From assembly GCA_963712465.1 (NCBI GenBank), contig CAVQHY010000006.1, positions 310,001 through 374,000 on the forward strand: 64,000 nt of DNA, given 5' to 3'. Source of the DNA: CAVQHY01 sp963712465. GTDB lineage: Bacteria; Actinomycetota; Thermoleophilia; Gaiellales; Gaiellaceae. Positions within the stretch are counted from its first letter, which is position 1. The number at the start of each line of letters is the position of its first letter. Of the stretch, positions 28,007 through 36,559 are shown piece by piece. A model generated the notes under the pieces. The model had not been told where the DNA came from and ran no database searches. It saw only the letters and a list, made by a program, of their open reading frames with translations. A program made the position numbers and the translations under genes.

Positions 28007-29164
28007 GAGCGGGGTTCCGAGCAGGTCGGAGTACGCGGCGAGCATCCGATCGACGTACCGATCCCAGGTGAAGCCGAGCGCGCGCGCCCGGCCCGCCTCG
28101 CCGAGCGTGCGCCGCAGGTCAGGATCCACGGCGAGCCTGTCGAGCGCTTGCGAGACGTCCTCGGACCGCCGCTCGATCGCGATCCCGGTCTCGCCCTCGC
28201 CGATCAGCTCGTCGACGCCGCTGACTCGCGTTGCGACCACTGGGAGCCCGCACGCGGCGGCCTCGTAGGCCGCCAGGCAGAACGTCTCGTAGAGCGTCGG
28301 CTGTACGAAGACGTCGGCCGCCTGGTAGGCGCGCTCGACCCCGGGGAGGACGCCGAAGAAGCGGACGCGGTCCTCGAGCCCGGCCTCGGCGGCGAGCCGC
28401 CGATACCGTGGCTCGTCGCCGTACCCGACGACCCAGAGCCTGGCGGGCTGAGCCGAGGTCATCCCGGCCACGCCTTCGATCGTCTCGACCAGGCCCTTGC
28501 GGCTCCACGAGTTGCCGACGAACAGGACGACCAGCTCGTCGTCGGCTACGTCCTCCTCGGCGCGAAGCGTCCGCCGGGCCTCCGCGTCCGGCCGGAAGCG
28601 GTCGAGGTCGACTCCGTCGGGCGTGACAACCACGGGGCGCTCGGGGAAATGCGCGGCGAGCACCCGCTGCTCGGCTGCCGACAGCACCGAGAGCATCCGC
28701 GCGCGCCGGTGACACCAGCGCTCGAGCGCGAGGTGGGCGCGCGGCACGAGCCGGCTGCGGGCGGGTCGTCGAGGGTCGAGGACGCCGAGCGCCTCGTACC
28801 AGCCCGCGCGGAAGAAGTGGAGGGAGGTGAGGTCGCTTCGCGACGGCACGAGCGGACCGCTGACGTGGAGGTTGACGAGGTCGCACCGCGTTCCCAGGAG
28901 CCGCGCGGCCCCGGTGACGAAGAAGACGCCGAGCTTGAGGCGAAACGGCCGGTCGGGCGCGGGGGCGCATCTCCACTCGACGAGCCGCTGGAGGTCGGCC
29001 GGAAGCTCTCGCGCCACGACGACGTAGTCGACCCGGTCGTGCGTGCGCAGGATCAGCTCCCTGATCGCCCGTCCGATCCCCTGCTGACCGGACACCTCGT
29101 GCGTCACGAGCGCGACGCGCGGTCGGCGGCGCACGGAGCGGTCGCCGCGCTCGTCGCTCACCAT
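28004..29164 (-). CDS. Glycosyltransferase family 4
   Basis: A 386-residue GT-B protein with VALVTHEVSGQQGIGRAI at the N-terminus, DLVNLHVSGPLVPSRSDL near residue 100, VVLFVGNSWSRKGLVETIEG near 215 and the donor segment PTLYETFCLAAYEAAACGLP near 298. It is the first gene of a four-gene minus-strand operon down to 25116. TAGGAT sits six bases before the ATG, predicting a leaderless transcript. Together with the neighbouring GT2s it likely assembles one oligosaccharide side chain. Confidence 0.88.
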   Translation of the reverse strand: MVSDERGDRSVRRRPRVALVTHEVSGQQGIGRAIRELILRTHDRVDYVVVARELPADLQRLVEWRCAPAPDRPFRLKLGVFFVTGAARLLGTRCDLVNLHVSGPLVPSRSDLTSLHFFRAGWYEALGVLDPRRPARSRLVPRAHLALERWCHRRARMLSVLSAAEQRVLAAHFPERPVVVTPDGVDLDRFRPDAEARRTLRAEEDVADDELVVLFVGNSWSRKGLVETIEGVAGMTSAQPARLWVVGYGDEPRYRRLAAEAGLEDRVRFFGVLPGVERAYQAADVFVQPTLYETFCLAAYEAAACGLPVVATRVSGVDELIGEGETGIAIERRSEDVSQALDRLAVDPDLRRTLGEAGRARALGFTWDRYVDRMLAAYSDLLGTPL

Positions 29165-29170
29165 GGTGCG

Positions 29171-29176
29171 ATCCTA
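29171..29176 (-). promoter_or_regulatory. -10 element TAGGAT, leaderless promoter for the 28.0-29.2 kb GT4
   Basis: TAGGAT on the minus strand is separated from the ATG at 29164 by six bases. The remaining divergent gap to 29262 also has TACACT (29224-29229) facing the other way. Confidence 0.55.
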
Positions 29177-29223
29177 GAGGCTCGAGCTGTCGGGCGGCTC
29201 ACGGATTCGGCGGATCCGGCCGA

Positions 29224-29229
29224 TACACT
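29224..29229 (+). promoter_or_regulatory. Possible -10 element TACACT for the initiating transferase
   Basis: TACACT in the divergent gap would start transcription about 26 bases before the ATG at 29262. There is no good -35 and no strong ribosome binding site, so this is tentative. Confidence 0.35.
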
Positions 29230-29261
29230 GGACGGCTTGGCCGGTCGGCTCGACGCTCCTG

Positions 29262-30737
29262 ATGGCGACATCTAAAGACCGACGCGCGCTCCGCGCGGTT
29301 CCCGATCAGACCGAGGCCGGGAGCCGAGACGTCCGGGCCAGACGCCCGGCGTTCCTCACGCGCGCGCTCGTCGCCTTCGCGCTCCGCCGGGCGCTCAGCG
29401 CAATCGTTCTCTACGCGATCGACGTCTGCGGCGTCGCGCTGGCCGTCTACTGCGCGCTCGCTCTCAAGGAGGTGTTCCGCGGCAACTTCCCGGTGCAGTG
29501 GGGGATCCTCTGGCAGGCCGAGGTCACGTGGCTGCCGTTCGTCGCGCTCGTGATCCTGCTCGTCTTCTGGCGCGCCGGGCTCTACGGCCCGCGCGAGACC
29601 AGGCCAGGCTTCTCGAAGATCCTCTCCTCGCTCGCCGTCGTCGCCGTCGTCACGCTCGCGTTCGCGATCGCCACCGACCAGGCGGTCACGACCGGCTCGA
29701 CGTTCGTCGTCTCCTTCGTCCTCGCCGCGGTCGTCGTCGGAGTCATGCGCTGGAGCTACGAGTCGATCACGCGCGAGGTGCTCGTCGCCGTCGGCGCGAG
29801 CCGGCGCACGATCCTGATCGGCTCGGGCCAGCGCATGGCCTCTCTGCGTCGCTCGCTCGAAGGGAATCAACCCGACATCCGCTACGACTTCGTGGACGAG
29901 CTCGACTCCCCGGCCGGGCTGCACGAGGCGCTCGCCCGCCATCACGTGGACGAGATCCTCGTCGAGGGCAACCAGCTCTCCGACGAGCAGCTGGTCGACC
30001 TGCTCGACACTGCCCACCGGCACGGGATCAAGGTGCGCGTCGCACCGACCACTGCCGAGCTCCTCACGCACCAGGCCGCGTTCGTTCCCGGCGAGTCGGT
30101 GCCGCTCTTCGAGCTCCGGCCTCCGGTGTTCGGCGGCGCCGACTGGGTGCTGAAACGCGGCTTCGACCTCGTCGTCAGCGCGCTCGTCGTCGTCATCGGG
30201 CTGCCCTTCTGGCTCGCGATCGCAGCCGCGATCAAGCTGTCGAGTCGCGGCCCTGTCTTCTATCGCGATCCGCGCGTCGGCGTGGGCGAGAGCCGCTTCG
30301 ACATGTTCAAGTTCCGGACGATGTACCTCGACGCCGCCGAGCAGCAGGAGGAGCTCGAGCGCCTGAACGAGGCCGACGGGGCGCTCTTCAAGATTCGCCA
30401 GGATCCGCGCGTCACCCCGGTCGGGCGGTTCCTGCGGCGGCTTTCCTTCGACGAGCTTCCGAACGTGCTCAACGTGCTCAGAGGCGAGATGAGCCTCGTC
30501 GGCCCGCGGCCGCTGCCCCTGCGCGACTACCAGCTGCTGCAGGACTGGCACCGGAAGCGGTACCTCGTGCTTCCGGGCATCACCGGGCTCTGGCAGATCT
30601 CCGGGCGCTCGGAGCTCGGCTTCGACGACCTCGTCCGGCTCGACTTCACCTATCTCGAGAACTGGTCGATCTGGCTCGATATCTCGATCATCGTCCGCAC
30701 GATCCCCGCGGTCTTGACGCGGAAGGGCGCGTACTGA
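29262..30737 (+). CDS. Polyprenyl glycosylphosphotransferase (WbaP/WcaJ-like initiating enzyme)
   Basis: A 491-residue protein with the full large-PHPT layout. Four hydrophobic helices occupy about residues 45-165, a CoA-binding-like Rossmann domain spans about 180-285, and a fifth hydrophobic segment (KRGFDLVVSALVVVIGLPFW) starts near 297. The cytoplasmic catalytic domain has FKFRTM, the FDELPNVLNVLRGEMSLVGPRP block near 396-417 and PGITGLWQISGRS. It transfers a sugar-1-phosphate from a nucleotide sugar to undecaprenyl phosphate and so starts repeat-unit synthesis. It opens the operon 29262-33048. A WecA-like enzyme at 57.6-59.5 kb is a second possible initiator. Confidence 0.92.
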   Translation: MATSKDRRALRAVPDQTEAGSRDVRARRPAFLTRALVAFALRRALSAIVLYAIDVCGVALAVYCALALKEVFRGNFPVQWGILWQAEVTWLPFVALVILLVFWRAGLYGPRETRPGFSKILSSLAVVAVVTLAFAIATDQAVTTGSTFVVSFVLAAVVVGVMRWSYESITREVLVAVGASRRTILIGSGQRMASLRRSLEGNQPDIRYDFVDELDSPAGLHEALARHHVDEILVEGNQLSDEQLVDLLDTAHRHGIKVRVAPTTAELLTHQAAFVPGESVPLFELRPPVFGGADWVLKRGFDLVVSALVVVIGLPFWLAIAAAIKLSSRGPVFYRDPRVGVGESRFDMFKFRTMYLDAAEQQEELERLNEADGALFKIRQDPRVTPVGRFLRRLSFDELPNVLNVLRGEMSLVGPRPLPLRDYQLLQDWHRKRYLVLPGITGLWQISGRSELGFDDLVRLDFTYLENWSIWLDISIIVRTIPAVLTRKGAY

Positions 30738-30744
30738 GCTCTCG

Positions 30745-31950
30745 ATGAAGATCCTGGCTGTCGCCTCGGCGATCTCGCTCGACTTCCGCTACGGCTGCAC
30801 CCCCGCGTGGTGGCAGCTCTTCAAGGGCCTCTACGAGACAGGGGTCGACCTCGTCGTCACCCCCTACCGTGGGCCGGCCGTCGAATCGCCGTGGTGGCGA
30901 ACTGCGCCCAATCCGTGTCATCGGGAAGGAGAGGCCTACGCGCGTTGGCAAGCGCTCGCCGCCCGGCTGCGGGGCGACACGCACGTCCGCCGGGCGGAGG
31001 AGAGCCCCGACGACACGGTCGCCGACCGTGCCGTTCGCAAGGCGGTCGCGGGCTGGGTGACGCCGCGCTGGGAGCGTCACCTCGCCGGCATCCTCGAGCG
31101 CGAGCGCGACGTCGACGCGGTGGTCGTCTTCACCGTGCCGATGAGTCACCTGCGCGGGATCCCGACGACTCTGTCGGAGCGCTATGGAGTGCCGTTCGTG
31201 TACTACGACGGCGACGTGCCGATGAGCCTGCCCGAGTACGGCGGCATGGACACCGGGTTCAACATCTACCACGGCGCCGACCCGGGCGAGTACGACCTCG
31301 TCCTCTCGAACTCCGAGGGCGGCTGCGCCCGGCTGGTCGAGCTCGGCGCGCGGCGAGCCGAACCGCTCTTCTGGGCCGCCGATCCCGAGTTCTTCTTCCC
31401 CGAGGACGTCGAGAAGGCGCGTGACGTCTTCTTCTACGGCTACGGGACGAAATTTCGGGCCGAGTGGATCGAGGCGATGCTCGCGGAGCCGAGCCGCCGC
31501 CTCCCCGACGCGTCGTTCGCAGTCGGGGGGCTCGACTACCGCGTCGATCTCGGCCGCGCCGTCGAGATCGGCGACGTCCCGTTCAACGCCTTCCGACGCG
31601 CCGCGTCCGAGAGCCGCATCAACCTCTGCATCACGCGCCGACCCCATGCCACGTTGTACGCCTCGTCCTCGTGCCGTCCGTTCGAGCTGGCCGCAACCGG
31701 CTGCGCGATCGTCGCGAACCCCTACGAGGGAATCGACCGCTGGTTCGAGCCGGGTCGCGAGCTTCTCGTCGTCGAGAGCGCCGACGAGGCCGTCGACGCC
31801 TATCGCACGCTCCTCGCCGACGAGAGCCTCGCCCGCGAGCTCGGCGAGCGGGCCCGCGAGCGCGTCCTCGGCGAGCACACGTACCGCCACCGAGCGGCCG
31901 AGCTACTCACCCATGTCGACACTCTCAGCCGAGCGCCTGTCCACGCCTGA
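30745..31950 (+). CDS. CgeB-like GT-B glycosyltransferase
   Basis: A 401-residue protein. The N-terminal MKILAVASAISLDFRYGC and the MDTGFNIYHGADPGEYDLVLSNSEGG region (about residues 165-190), together with RPFELAATGCAIVANPYEGIDRWF near 310, match CgeB/YkvP-type glycosyltransferases with a Glyco_trans_1_2 C-terminal domain. It starts seven bases after the initiating transferase, so it is a good candidate for adding the second sugar. The next gene's ATG lies inside its 3' end (38-base overlap). Donor sugar is unknown. Confidence 0.8.
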   Translation: MKILAVASAISLDFRYGCTPAWWQLFKGLYETGVDLVVTPYRGPAVESPWWRTAPNPCHREGEAYARWQALAARLRGDTHVRRAEESPDDTVADRAVRKAVAGWVTPRWERHLAGILERERDVDAVVVFTVPMSHLRGIPTTLSERYGVPFVYYDGDVPMSLPEYGGMDTGFNIYHGADPGEYDLVLSNSEGGCARLVELGARRAEPLFWAADPEFFFPEDVEKARDVFFYGYGTKFRAEWIEAMLAEPSRRLPDASFAVGGLDYRVDLGRAVEIGDVPFNAFRRAASESRINLCITRRPHATLYASSSCRPFELAATGCAIVANPYEGIDRWFEPGRELLVVESADEAVDAYRTLLADESLARELGERARERVLGEHTYRHRAAELLTHVDTLSRAPVHA

Positions 31951-32680
31951 CCCGCGGCTCGCCCGCCTGCGGTGCATCGCGGTCGTCCCCGCCTTCAACG
32001 AGGCAGACTCGATCGGCGACGTGGTCGGGGAGATCCGCGGCTTCGACGGCGACTTCACGGTCGTCGTCGTCGACGACGGCTCGACCGACGCGACCGCCCG
32101 GCTCGCGGCCCAGGCGGGGGCGCACGTCGTCAGCCTGCCGTTCAATCTCGGCATCGGCGGCGCCGTCCAGACCGGATACCAGTTCGCTCGCGACGAGGGC
32201 TTCGACATCGCGGTGCAGGTCGACGGGGACGGCCAGCACGATCCCCGCCAGATCCCGCTCCTCGTCGCGCCGCTCCTCGACGACCGCGCCGACATGGTCG
32301 TGGGGTCGAGGTTCGCGGGCGAGCGGAGCTACCGGGCGCCGCTGGCGCGCCGGCTCGGGATTCGCCTCTTCGCGCGCGTGGTGTCCTGGATCGTCGGCCA
32401 GCGCGTGACGGACACGACGTCGGGCTTCCGAGCGGTCAACCGTCGCGGCATCCTGCTCTTCGCCCAGGAGTACCCCCCCGACTACCCCGAGGTCGAGTCG
32501 ACCGTGCTCGTCCACCGGGCGGGCCTTCGCATCGTCGAGATCCCCGTCGCGATGCGTGAGCGTGCCGCCGGCCGCTCGTCGATCAACGTCTTCGACTCCG
32601 TCTACTACATGATCAAGGTGCTGCTCGCGCTCTTCATCGACCTCTTTCGCCGCCGACCGACCGTTCCGGAGGAACGATGA
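31913..32680 (+). CDS. GT2 glycosyltransferase, DPM1-like
   Basis: A 255-residue GT2 protein with VVPAFNEADSIGDVV, VVVDDGSTDATARL near residues 49-62, QVDGDGQHDP near 102-111 and DTTSGFRAVNRRG near 165. These match polyprenyl-phosphate hexose synthases and related enzymes. The gene is followed by DUF2304, a pairing seen widely in surface-glycan loci. The ATG was chosen inside the preceding gene's 3' end; the frame further upstream is only a shadow. Its stop overlaps the next ATG. It likely makes a polyprenyl-linked sugar donor or adds a sugar to the growing chain. Confidence 0.86.
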   Translation: MSTLSAERLSTPDPRLARLRCIAVVPAFNEADSIGDVVGEIRGFDGDFTVVVVDDGSTDATARLAAQAGAHVVSLPFNLGIGGAVQTGYQFARDEGFDIAVQVDGDGQHDPRQIPLLVAPLLDDRADMVVGSRFAGERSYRAPLARRLGIRLFARVVSWIVGQRVTDTTSGFRAVNRRGILLFAQEYPPDYPEVESTVLVHRAGLRIVEIPVAMRERAAGRSSINVFDSVYYMIKVLLALFIDLFRRRPTVPEER

Positions 32681-33048
32681 CCCCGATCACCGTGTCGATC
32701 GTCGCCGCCGTGGCGTCGATCCTGCTCCTCGCCGTCATCCTCGAGCTGATCCGCAGCCGCCGGCTTCAGGAGCGCTACGCCCTGCTGTGGCTTGCCACCG
32801 CGATCGTCCTGCTCGCGCTCTCGCTCTGGCGCGACGGGCTGAACACGATTGCCGGCTGGGTGGGCGTCGAGACCTACCCACCCGCCGTGCTCTTCGCGAT
32901 CGCGGGTCTTTTCATTCTCGCCGTGCTGCTCCACTACTCGACCGTGATCTCGCGCCTCGCCGAGCAGAACAAGGTGCTCGCGCAGCGGCTGGCGCTGCTC
33001 GAGGGCCGGCTCGGTGAGGAGGAGGACGCAGCTACCGGTACGCGGTAG
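32677..33048 (+). CDS. DUF2304 small membrane protein
   Basis: A 123-residue protein with three hydrophobic helices (about residues 4-24, 36-53 and 68-90) and a charged coiled-coil-like C-terminus (LAEQNKVLAQRLALLEGRL). RRLQERYALLWL between helices one and two is the hallmark of DUF2304. The family has no proven biochemical role but is almost always next to a DPM1-like GT2, as here with an ATGA overlap. A partner or membrane-anchor function is therefore likely. It ends convergently with the next membrane gene, overlapping by 17 bases. Confidence 0.85.
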   Translation: MTPITVSIVAAVASILLLAVILELIRSRRLQERYALLWLATAIVLLALSLWRDGLNTIAGWVGVETYPPAVLFAIAGLFILAVLLHYSTVISRLAEQNKVLAQRLALLEGRLGEEEDAATGTR

Positions 33049-34525
33049 CGAGGTAGCCGGCCGCGCTCACGGCGTAGAGGGCGACCCACACCGAGAGGAC
33101 GACGCGCCAGCCCACCGCGCGGCGCCAGAGCTCGTCGCCCGCGGCCAGTCCCGAGATTACGAAGACCGGAGTGAGGTAGAGCAGGTAGCTCGCCTTGATC
33201 GGATCGCCGCCCGCCTGCGGGAAGCGCACCAGGGTGACGACGAACGCGATCCACGAGAGCGCCGCGAGCAGCAGGAAGGCGGCCCAGGTGAAGTCGGCGT
33301 GGTCGATCGCGCCCCGGAACGCGCGGCCGACCGCCGGGCCGCCGAGCCCCAGGACACCTCCGATCGCCAGGATCGCTGCGCCGAAGCCGAGCAGGCTCTG
33401 ACTCGAGAGGAAGGTGTTCGTTGCCCGGTCGGGCGGCTCGGGCCAGAAACCGTGCTGCGCGCCGAACCAGTCGCTCCAGAGGTCGGCGTGAAACTGCGGC
33501 CAGAGCTCACCGGCGAAGTGCGGGCGGTACGGGCGCAGGACGAGGTCGGCGAGCGGGAACGAGACGTAGAACGAGCGGGGCTGGCCGTCGGTCAGCGTGT
33601 AGCGATCGAGGTTCGATTGGAACGGGTTCCCGTAGACGACGGTCTGCCGCACCCACCATGCGCCTGCGACGACCAGCATTACCCCCGCTGCGACGCCGAC
33701 GAAGCGCAGGGCCGCTCTCCGGCCGGAGAGCAGGATCGCGGTGCCCAGGCTCGCAATCACCACTCCTGCGGTCGGGCGCGTCAGCCCCGCGAGGCCGAGT
33801 GTGGCTCCGAGCCAGGCCGCGGTACCGAGCGCCCAGTTCTTTCGTGACGCGCGCACCGCGAGCAGCAGGGCGAGAGCGGCGAGGCAGGCGAACTGTGTCT
33901 CGGGGTGGAACATCGCCCCGAGCCGGAGGACGATCGGCACGGTGGCGACGATCACGGCTGCGAGCGCCGCCTGCAGCGGCCGCGCGGGCCACACCTCCCG
34001 CGCGAGCAACCACGAGGCGACGACGAGCCCGACGGCCCAGGCGAGCGCGAGCGCCTGGCCGGCCGTCCAGCGGACGCCGGCGGCGGATGCGTCGACCGCC
34101 AGCAGCGCCGCGATCCCGGCCAGAGCGGCGAGGATCGCCCCCGTGAGCCAGCCACGCTCGCCCCGGCGAAACACCACGAGGAGCGCGATCGCCGCGGCGG
34201 AGGCGGCGGCCCACGCGAGTCGCCACCACGGCCCGTGGCCGCTCGGAACGATCGAGGCGGCCTTGTCTCCGGTCGCGTCAGCGACGCGCTGGAGCGCTCC
34301 GGCAAGCGCGGGGTAGAGCGGCGGGGTGGCGAACTCGTAGGTATCGCCGTTCGTCGGGAGACGGTGCTGCGACGAGAGCGTCGCGGTGTAGGCGATGAAC
34401 GCCGGCGAGTCGTATCCGCCTTCCGGGCCGGTCGCGGTCGCCCCGTGCCAGCCGAGCGCCACGAGGCAGACGCAGGTGAAGGCGACGAGCCCGGCTGCGA
34501 GTCGGGAGGCTTCCACGCGGCGCAC
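33032..34525 (-). CDS. Integral membrane GT-C-like protein
   Basis: A 497-residue protein with about 11 hydrophobic segments. The first loop carries GGYDSPAFIAYTATL and the second FATPPLYPALAGAL, which resemble the acidic loop and YP turn of family 39-like membrane glycosyltransferases. RPTAGVVIASLG lies mid-protein. The GTG start has TAGGCT six bases upstream, and that hexamer begins with the stop codon of the preceding gene. It probably decorates exported glycan with a polyprenyl-linked sugar. A GTG three codons downstream is an alternative start. Confidence 0.7.
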   Translation of the reverse strand: MRRVEASRLAAGLVAFTCVCLVALGWHGATATGPEGGYDSPAFIAYTATLSSQHRLPTNGDTYEFATPPLYPALAGALQRVADATGDKAASIVPSGHGPWWRLAWAAASAAAIALLVVFRRGERGWLTGAILAALAGIAALLAVDASAAGVRWTAGQALALAWAVGLVVASWLLAREVWPARPLQAALAAVIVATVPIVLRLGAMFHPETQFACLAALALLLAVRASRKNWALGTAAWLGATLGLAGLTRPTAGVVIASLGTAILLSGRRAALRFVGVAAGVMLVVAGAWWVRQTVVYGNPFQSNLDRYTLTDGQPRSFYVSFPLADLVLRPYRPHFAGELWPQFHADLWSDWFGAQHGFWPEPPDRATNTFLSSQSLLGFGAAILAIGGVLGLGGPAVGRAFRGAIDHADFTWAAFLLLAALSWIAFVVTLVRFPQAGGDPIKASYLLYLTPVFVISGLAAGDELWRRAVGWRVVLSVWVALYAVSAAGYLATAYR

Positions 34526-34531
34526 GCGGAG

Positions 34532-34537
34532 AGCCTA
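34532..34537 (-). promoter_or_regulatory. -10 element TAGGCT overlapping the upstream stop codon
   Basis: On the minus strand TAGGCT lies six bases before GTG 34525. Its TAG is the stop codon of the GT4 gene at 34535-35584, the same arrangement as at 28001-28006. Confidence 0.5.
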
Positions 34538-35584
34538 CGCAGGGGGGAGGCTGCGCAGGACGGCCGCGAGCCGGCCGGCGAAGAGCCTGCTCGTGAAGCG
34601 TGACTCCACCGCTGCTCTGGCCGACCTCCCCACGCGTTCTGCGAGCGCCGGGTCGCCGAGGGTGCGCTCGACCGCGCGCCGAAGCGCCGTCGCGTCCCCG
34701 GCTGGAACGCCGAGCGCGGTCTCCTCGAAGCGGACGTAGTCGGCGAGGTAGGGCCGGTCGGTGACCACGACGGGCCGGGCACATGCCATCGCCTCGAGCA
34801 AGGCGATCGTCCCTGAGTTCTCGGTCCCGTACCGGTAGTCCTCGCGGTGGATCGGCACGACGACGCACGCCGCCTCCGCATAGAGCGCGCGGACCTCGCC
34901 GGGTGGGATGTTCAGGCGCACCTCGACGTTCCGGGGGAGGCGCACGCCGGCCAGATTCTCCTCCTTGGCGACGAGGACGGCACGCGTCGGGAGGCCCTCC
35001 ACCGCACGCGCGAACGTCTCGTAATCGCGGGCGAGATCGCGTCCGACCGCGAGCACGTAGCCGTTGCGCGCCGGCGGAGACGGCGTCCACCAGGTTTCGT
35101 CCACGCCGAGCTCGGCGACGTGCACCCTGGCCGGCTCCGCGCTTGTCTGCTCGAGCAGCCGCCCGCGTGCCGCGGTCGCGATGCAGACGACTGCGGCCGC
35201 CGATCGCACCGAGGCCGCGAGCAGCCGACGGCGTCCGGCGCTGAGGCGGTCGTAGGTCGCGCACAGGTGGTAGCTGACGAGCACCACGCGCGGCCCTCGT
35301 CGGACGCGGGCCGCGAGGGGGAGAAGGTTGGCCAGCGGCGTGACGACGACGTCGGCATCGCCGACCTCGAACGGCACGGTCAGCTCGCGGGCGTTCCACG
35401 TAATCCGATGCACGATCCCCGAGCGCCTCGCCCGCCGGCGCAGCGCCGGCTCGTGCACGAAGGCGTCGATGCCGAGGTCGGCGAGGTGGTTCTCGCCGAG
35501 CAGGCCGGTGTCGGGCGCGCTGCCTGCGGCGATCTCCTCGAGCAGCCGCCGGCGCGGGTTGGGATAGACGAAGGCTGCCTTCAC
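34535..35584 (-). CDS. GT-B fold glycosyltransferase (family 4-like)
   Basis: A 349-residue protein. The C-terminal domain shows GYVLAVGRDLARDYETFARAV near residue 175 and YRYGTENSGTIALLEAMACARPVVVTD near 255-281, a typical GT4 donor-binding region. The N-terminal half is short, with AAFVYPNPRRRLLEE, but keeps the general GT-B pattern. GTG 35584 overlaps the upstream TGA as GTGA, which fixes the start; a longer frame runs into the epimerase and was rejected. It probably uses the GDP-deoxysugar made by its two upstream neighbours, but this is context only. Confidence 0.82.
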   Translation of the reverse strand: MKAAFVYPNPRRRLLEEIAAGSAPDTGLLGENHLADLGIDAFVHEPALRRRARRSGIVHRITWNARELTVPFEVGDADVVVTPLANLLPLAARVRRGPRVVLVSYHLCATYDRLSAGRRRLLAASVRSAAAVVCIATAARGRLLEQTSAEPARVHVAELGVDETWWTPSPPARNGYVLAVGRDLARDYETFARAVEGLPTRAVLVAKEENLAGVRLPRNVEVRLNIPPGEVRALYAEAACVVVPIHREDYRYGTENSGTIALLEAMACARPVVVTDRPYLADYVRFEETALGVPAGDATALRRAVERTLGDPALAERVGRSARAAVESRFTSRLFAGRLAAVLRSLPPA

Positions 35585-36525
35585 CCGCGCACGGCAGACG
35601 GGGCGGCGTTCGCGAGGTACCACGCGACGGTCCGCTCGAGCCCGTCGCGCAGGTCCGTCCGTGCCGCGAAGCCGAAGCGCTCGGTCGCCCGGGCCGTGTC
35701 GAGCCTGCGTCGTGGCTGGCCGTTCGGTCGCGTCGTGTCCCAGCGGATCTCGCCGGCAAACCCGGTGAGCTCCGCGATGAGGGCCGCCAGCTCCCGGATC
35801 GGGATCTCGACGCCGGTGCCGAGGTTGACCGGGTCGGCGCCGTCGTAGTGCTCGGCGGCGAGCAGGATCCCGTCGACGCAGTCCTCGACGTAGAGAAACT
35901 CCCGCGTCGGGGAGCCGTCGCCCCAGAGGGTGACCGTCTCGTCGCCGCGGTCATGGGCCTCAACCATCTTGCGGATGAGCGCCGGGATCACGTGCGAGGT
36001 CTCGAGGTCGAAGTTGTCCCGGGGCCCGTAGAGGTTCACGGGCAGCAGGTAGATCGCATTCAGCCCGTACTGCTCGCGATACCCCTGCGCGCCGACGAGG
36101 AGCGCCTTCTTGGCCACGCCGTAGGGAGCGTTCGTCTCCTCCGGGTAGCCCTCCCAGAGGTCCTCCTCGCGAAACGGGACGGGGGCGAGCTTCGGATAGG
36201 CGCAGATCGTCCCGAGCAGGACGAGCTTCCGGACACCGTGACGCCGCGCGAGCTCGAGGACGTTCGTGCCCATGACGAGGTTGGCGTACCAGTAGCGTCC
36301 GGGGTTGGCACGGTTGGCGCCGATGCCCCCGACCTCGGCGGCCAGGTGGAGTACGAGCTCGGGGAGCGCGTCGGCGAACAGCCGCTCGGCGTCGTCCCAG
36401 ACGGTGAGGTCGTAGTCGCGCTTGCGGGCGACGAACGGGTCGAGCCCGGCGGCGTGAAGCCGCTCGACGAGGTGCGAGCCCAGGAAGCCGCCCCCGCCTG
36501 TGACGAGGGTTCTCACTCCCACCAC
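35581..36525 (-). CDS. fcl: GDP-L-fucose synthase-like epimerase/reductase
   Basis: A 314-residue extended SDR. GGGGFLGSHL is at residues 10-19 and HLAAEVGGIGANRANPGRY near 60 is the diagnostic segment of GDP-fucose synthases. GTICAYPKLAPVPF, YGVAKKALL with the catalytic Tyr-Lys (about 135-140), NLYGPRDNFD and a final REFLYVEDC complete the pattern. The family converts GDP-4-keto-6-deoxymannose to GDP-L-fucose in two steps. The upstream 4,6-dehydratase would supply the keto sugar, so the two form a probable pathway. The start is one of several clustered GTG codons within a G-rich repeat; GTG 36516 is an alternative. Confidence 0.78.
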   Translation of the reverse strand: MVGVRTLVTGGGGFLGSHLVERLHAAGLDPFVARKRDYDLTVWDDAERLFADALPELVLHLAAEVGGIGANRANPGRYWYANLVMGTNVLELARRHGVRKLVLLGTICAYPKLAPVPFREEDLWEGYPEETNAPYGVAKKALLVGAQGYREQYGLNAIYLLPVNLYGPRDNFDLETSHVIPALIRKMVEAHDRGDETVTLWGDGSPTREFLYVEDCVDGILLAAEHYDGADPVNLGTGVEIPIRELAALIAELTGFAGEIRWDTTRPNGQPRRRLDTARATERFGFAARTDLRDGLERTVAWYLANAAPSAVRG

Positions 36526-36559
36526 CCACCCCCGCCCTGTCGGGCGCGACCCCGCCTCA
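36518..36559 (-). repeat. G-rich stop-to-start element, copy A
   Basis: On the minus strand the element starts at the TGA of the dehydratase gene, reads GGCGGGGTCGCGCCCGACAG and ends with GGGCGGGGGTGGGTGGTGGG at the GTG of the epimerase. It is almost identical to copy B at 46152-46227. The four closely spaced G runs fit the G-quadruplex pattern. Confidence 0.8.
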
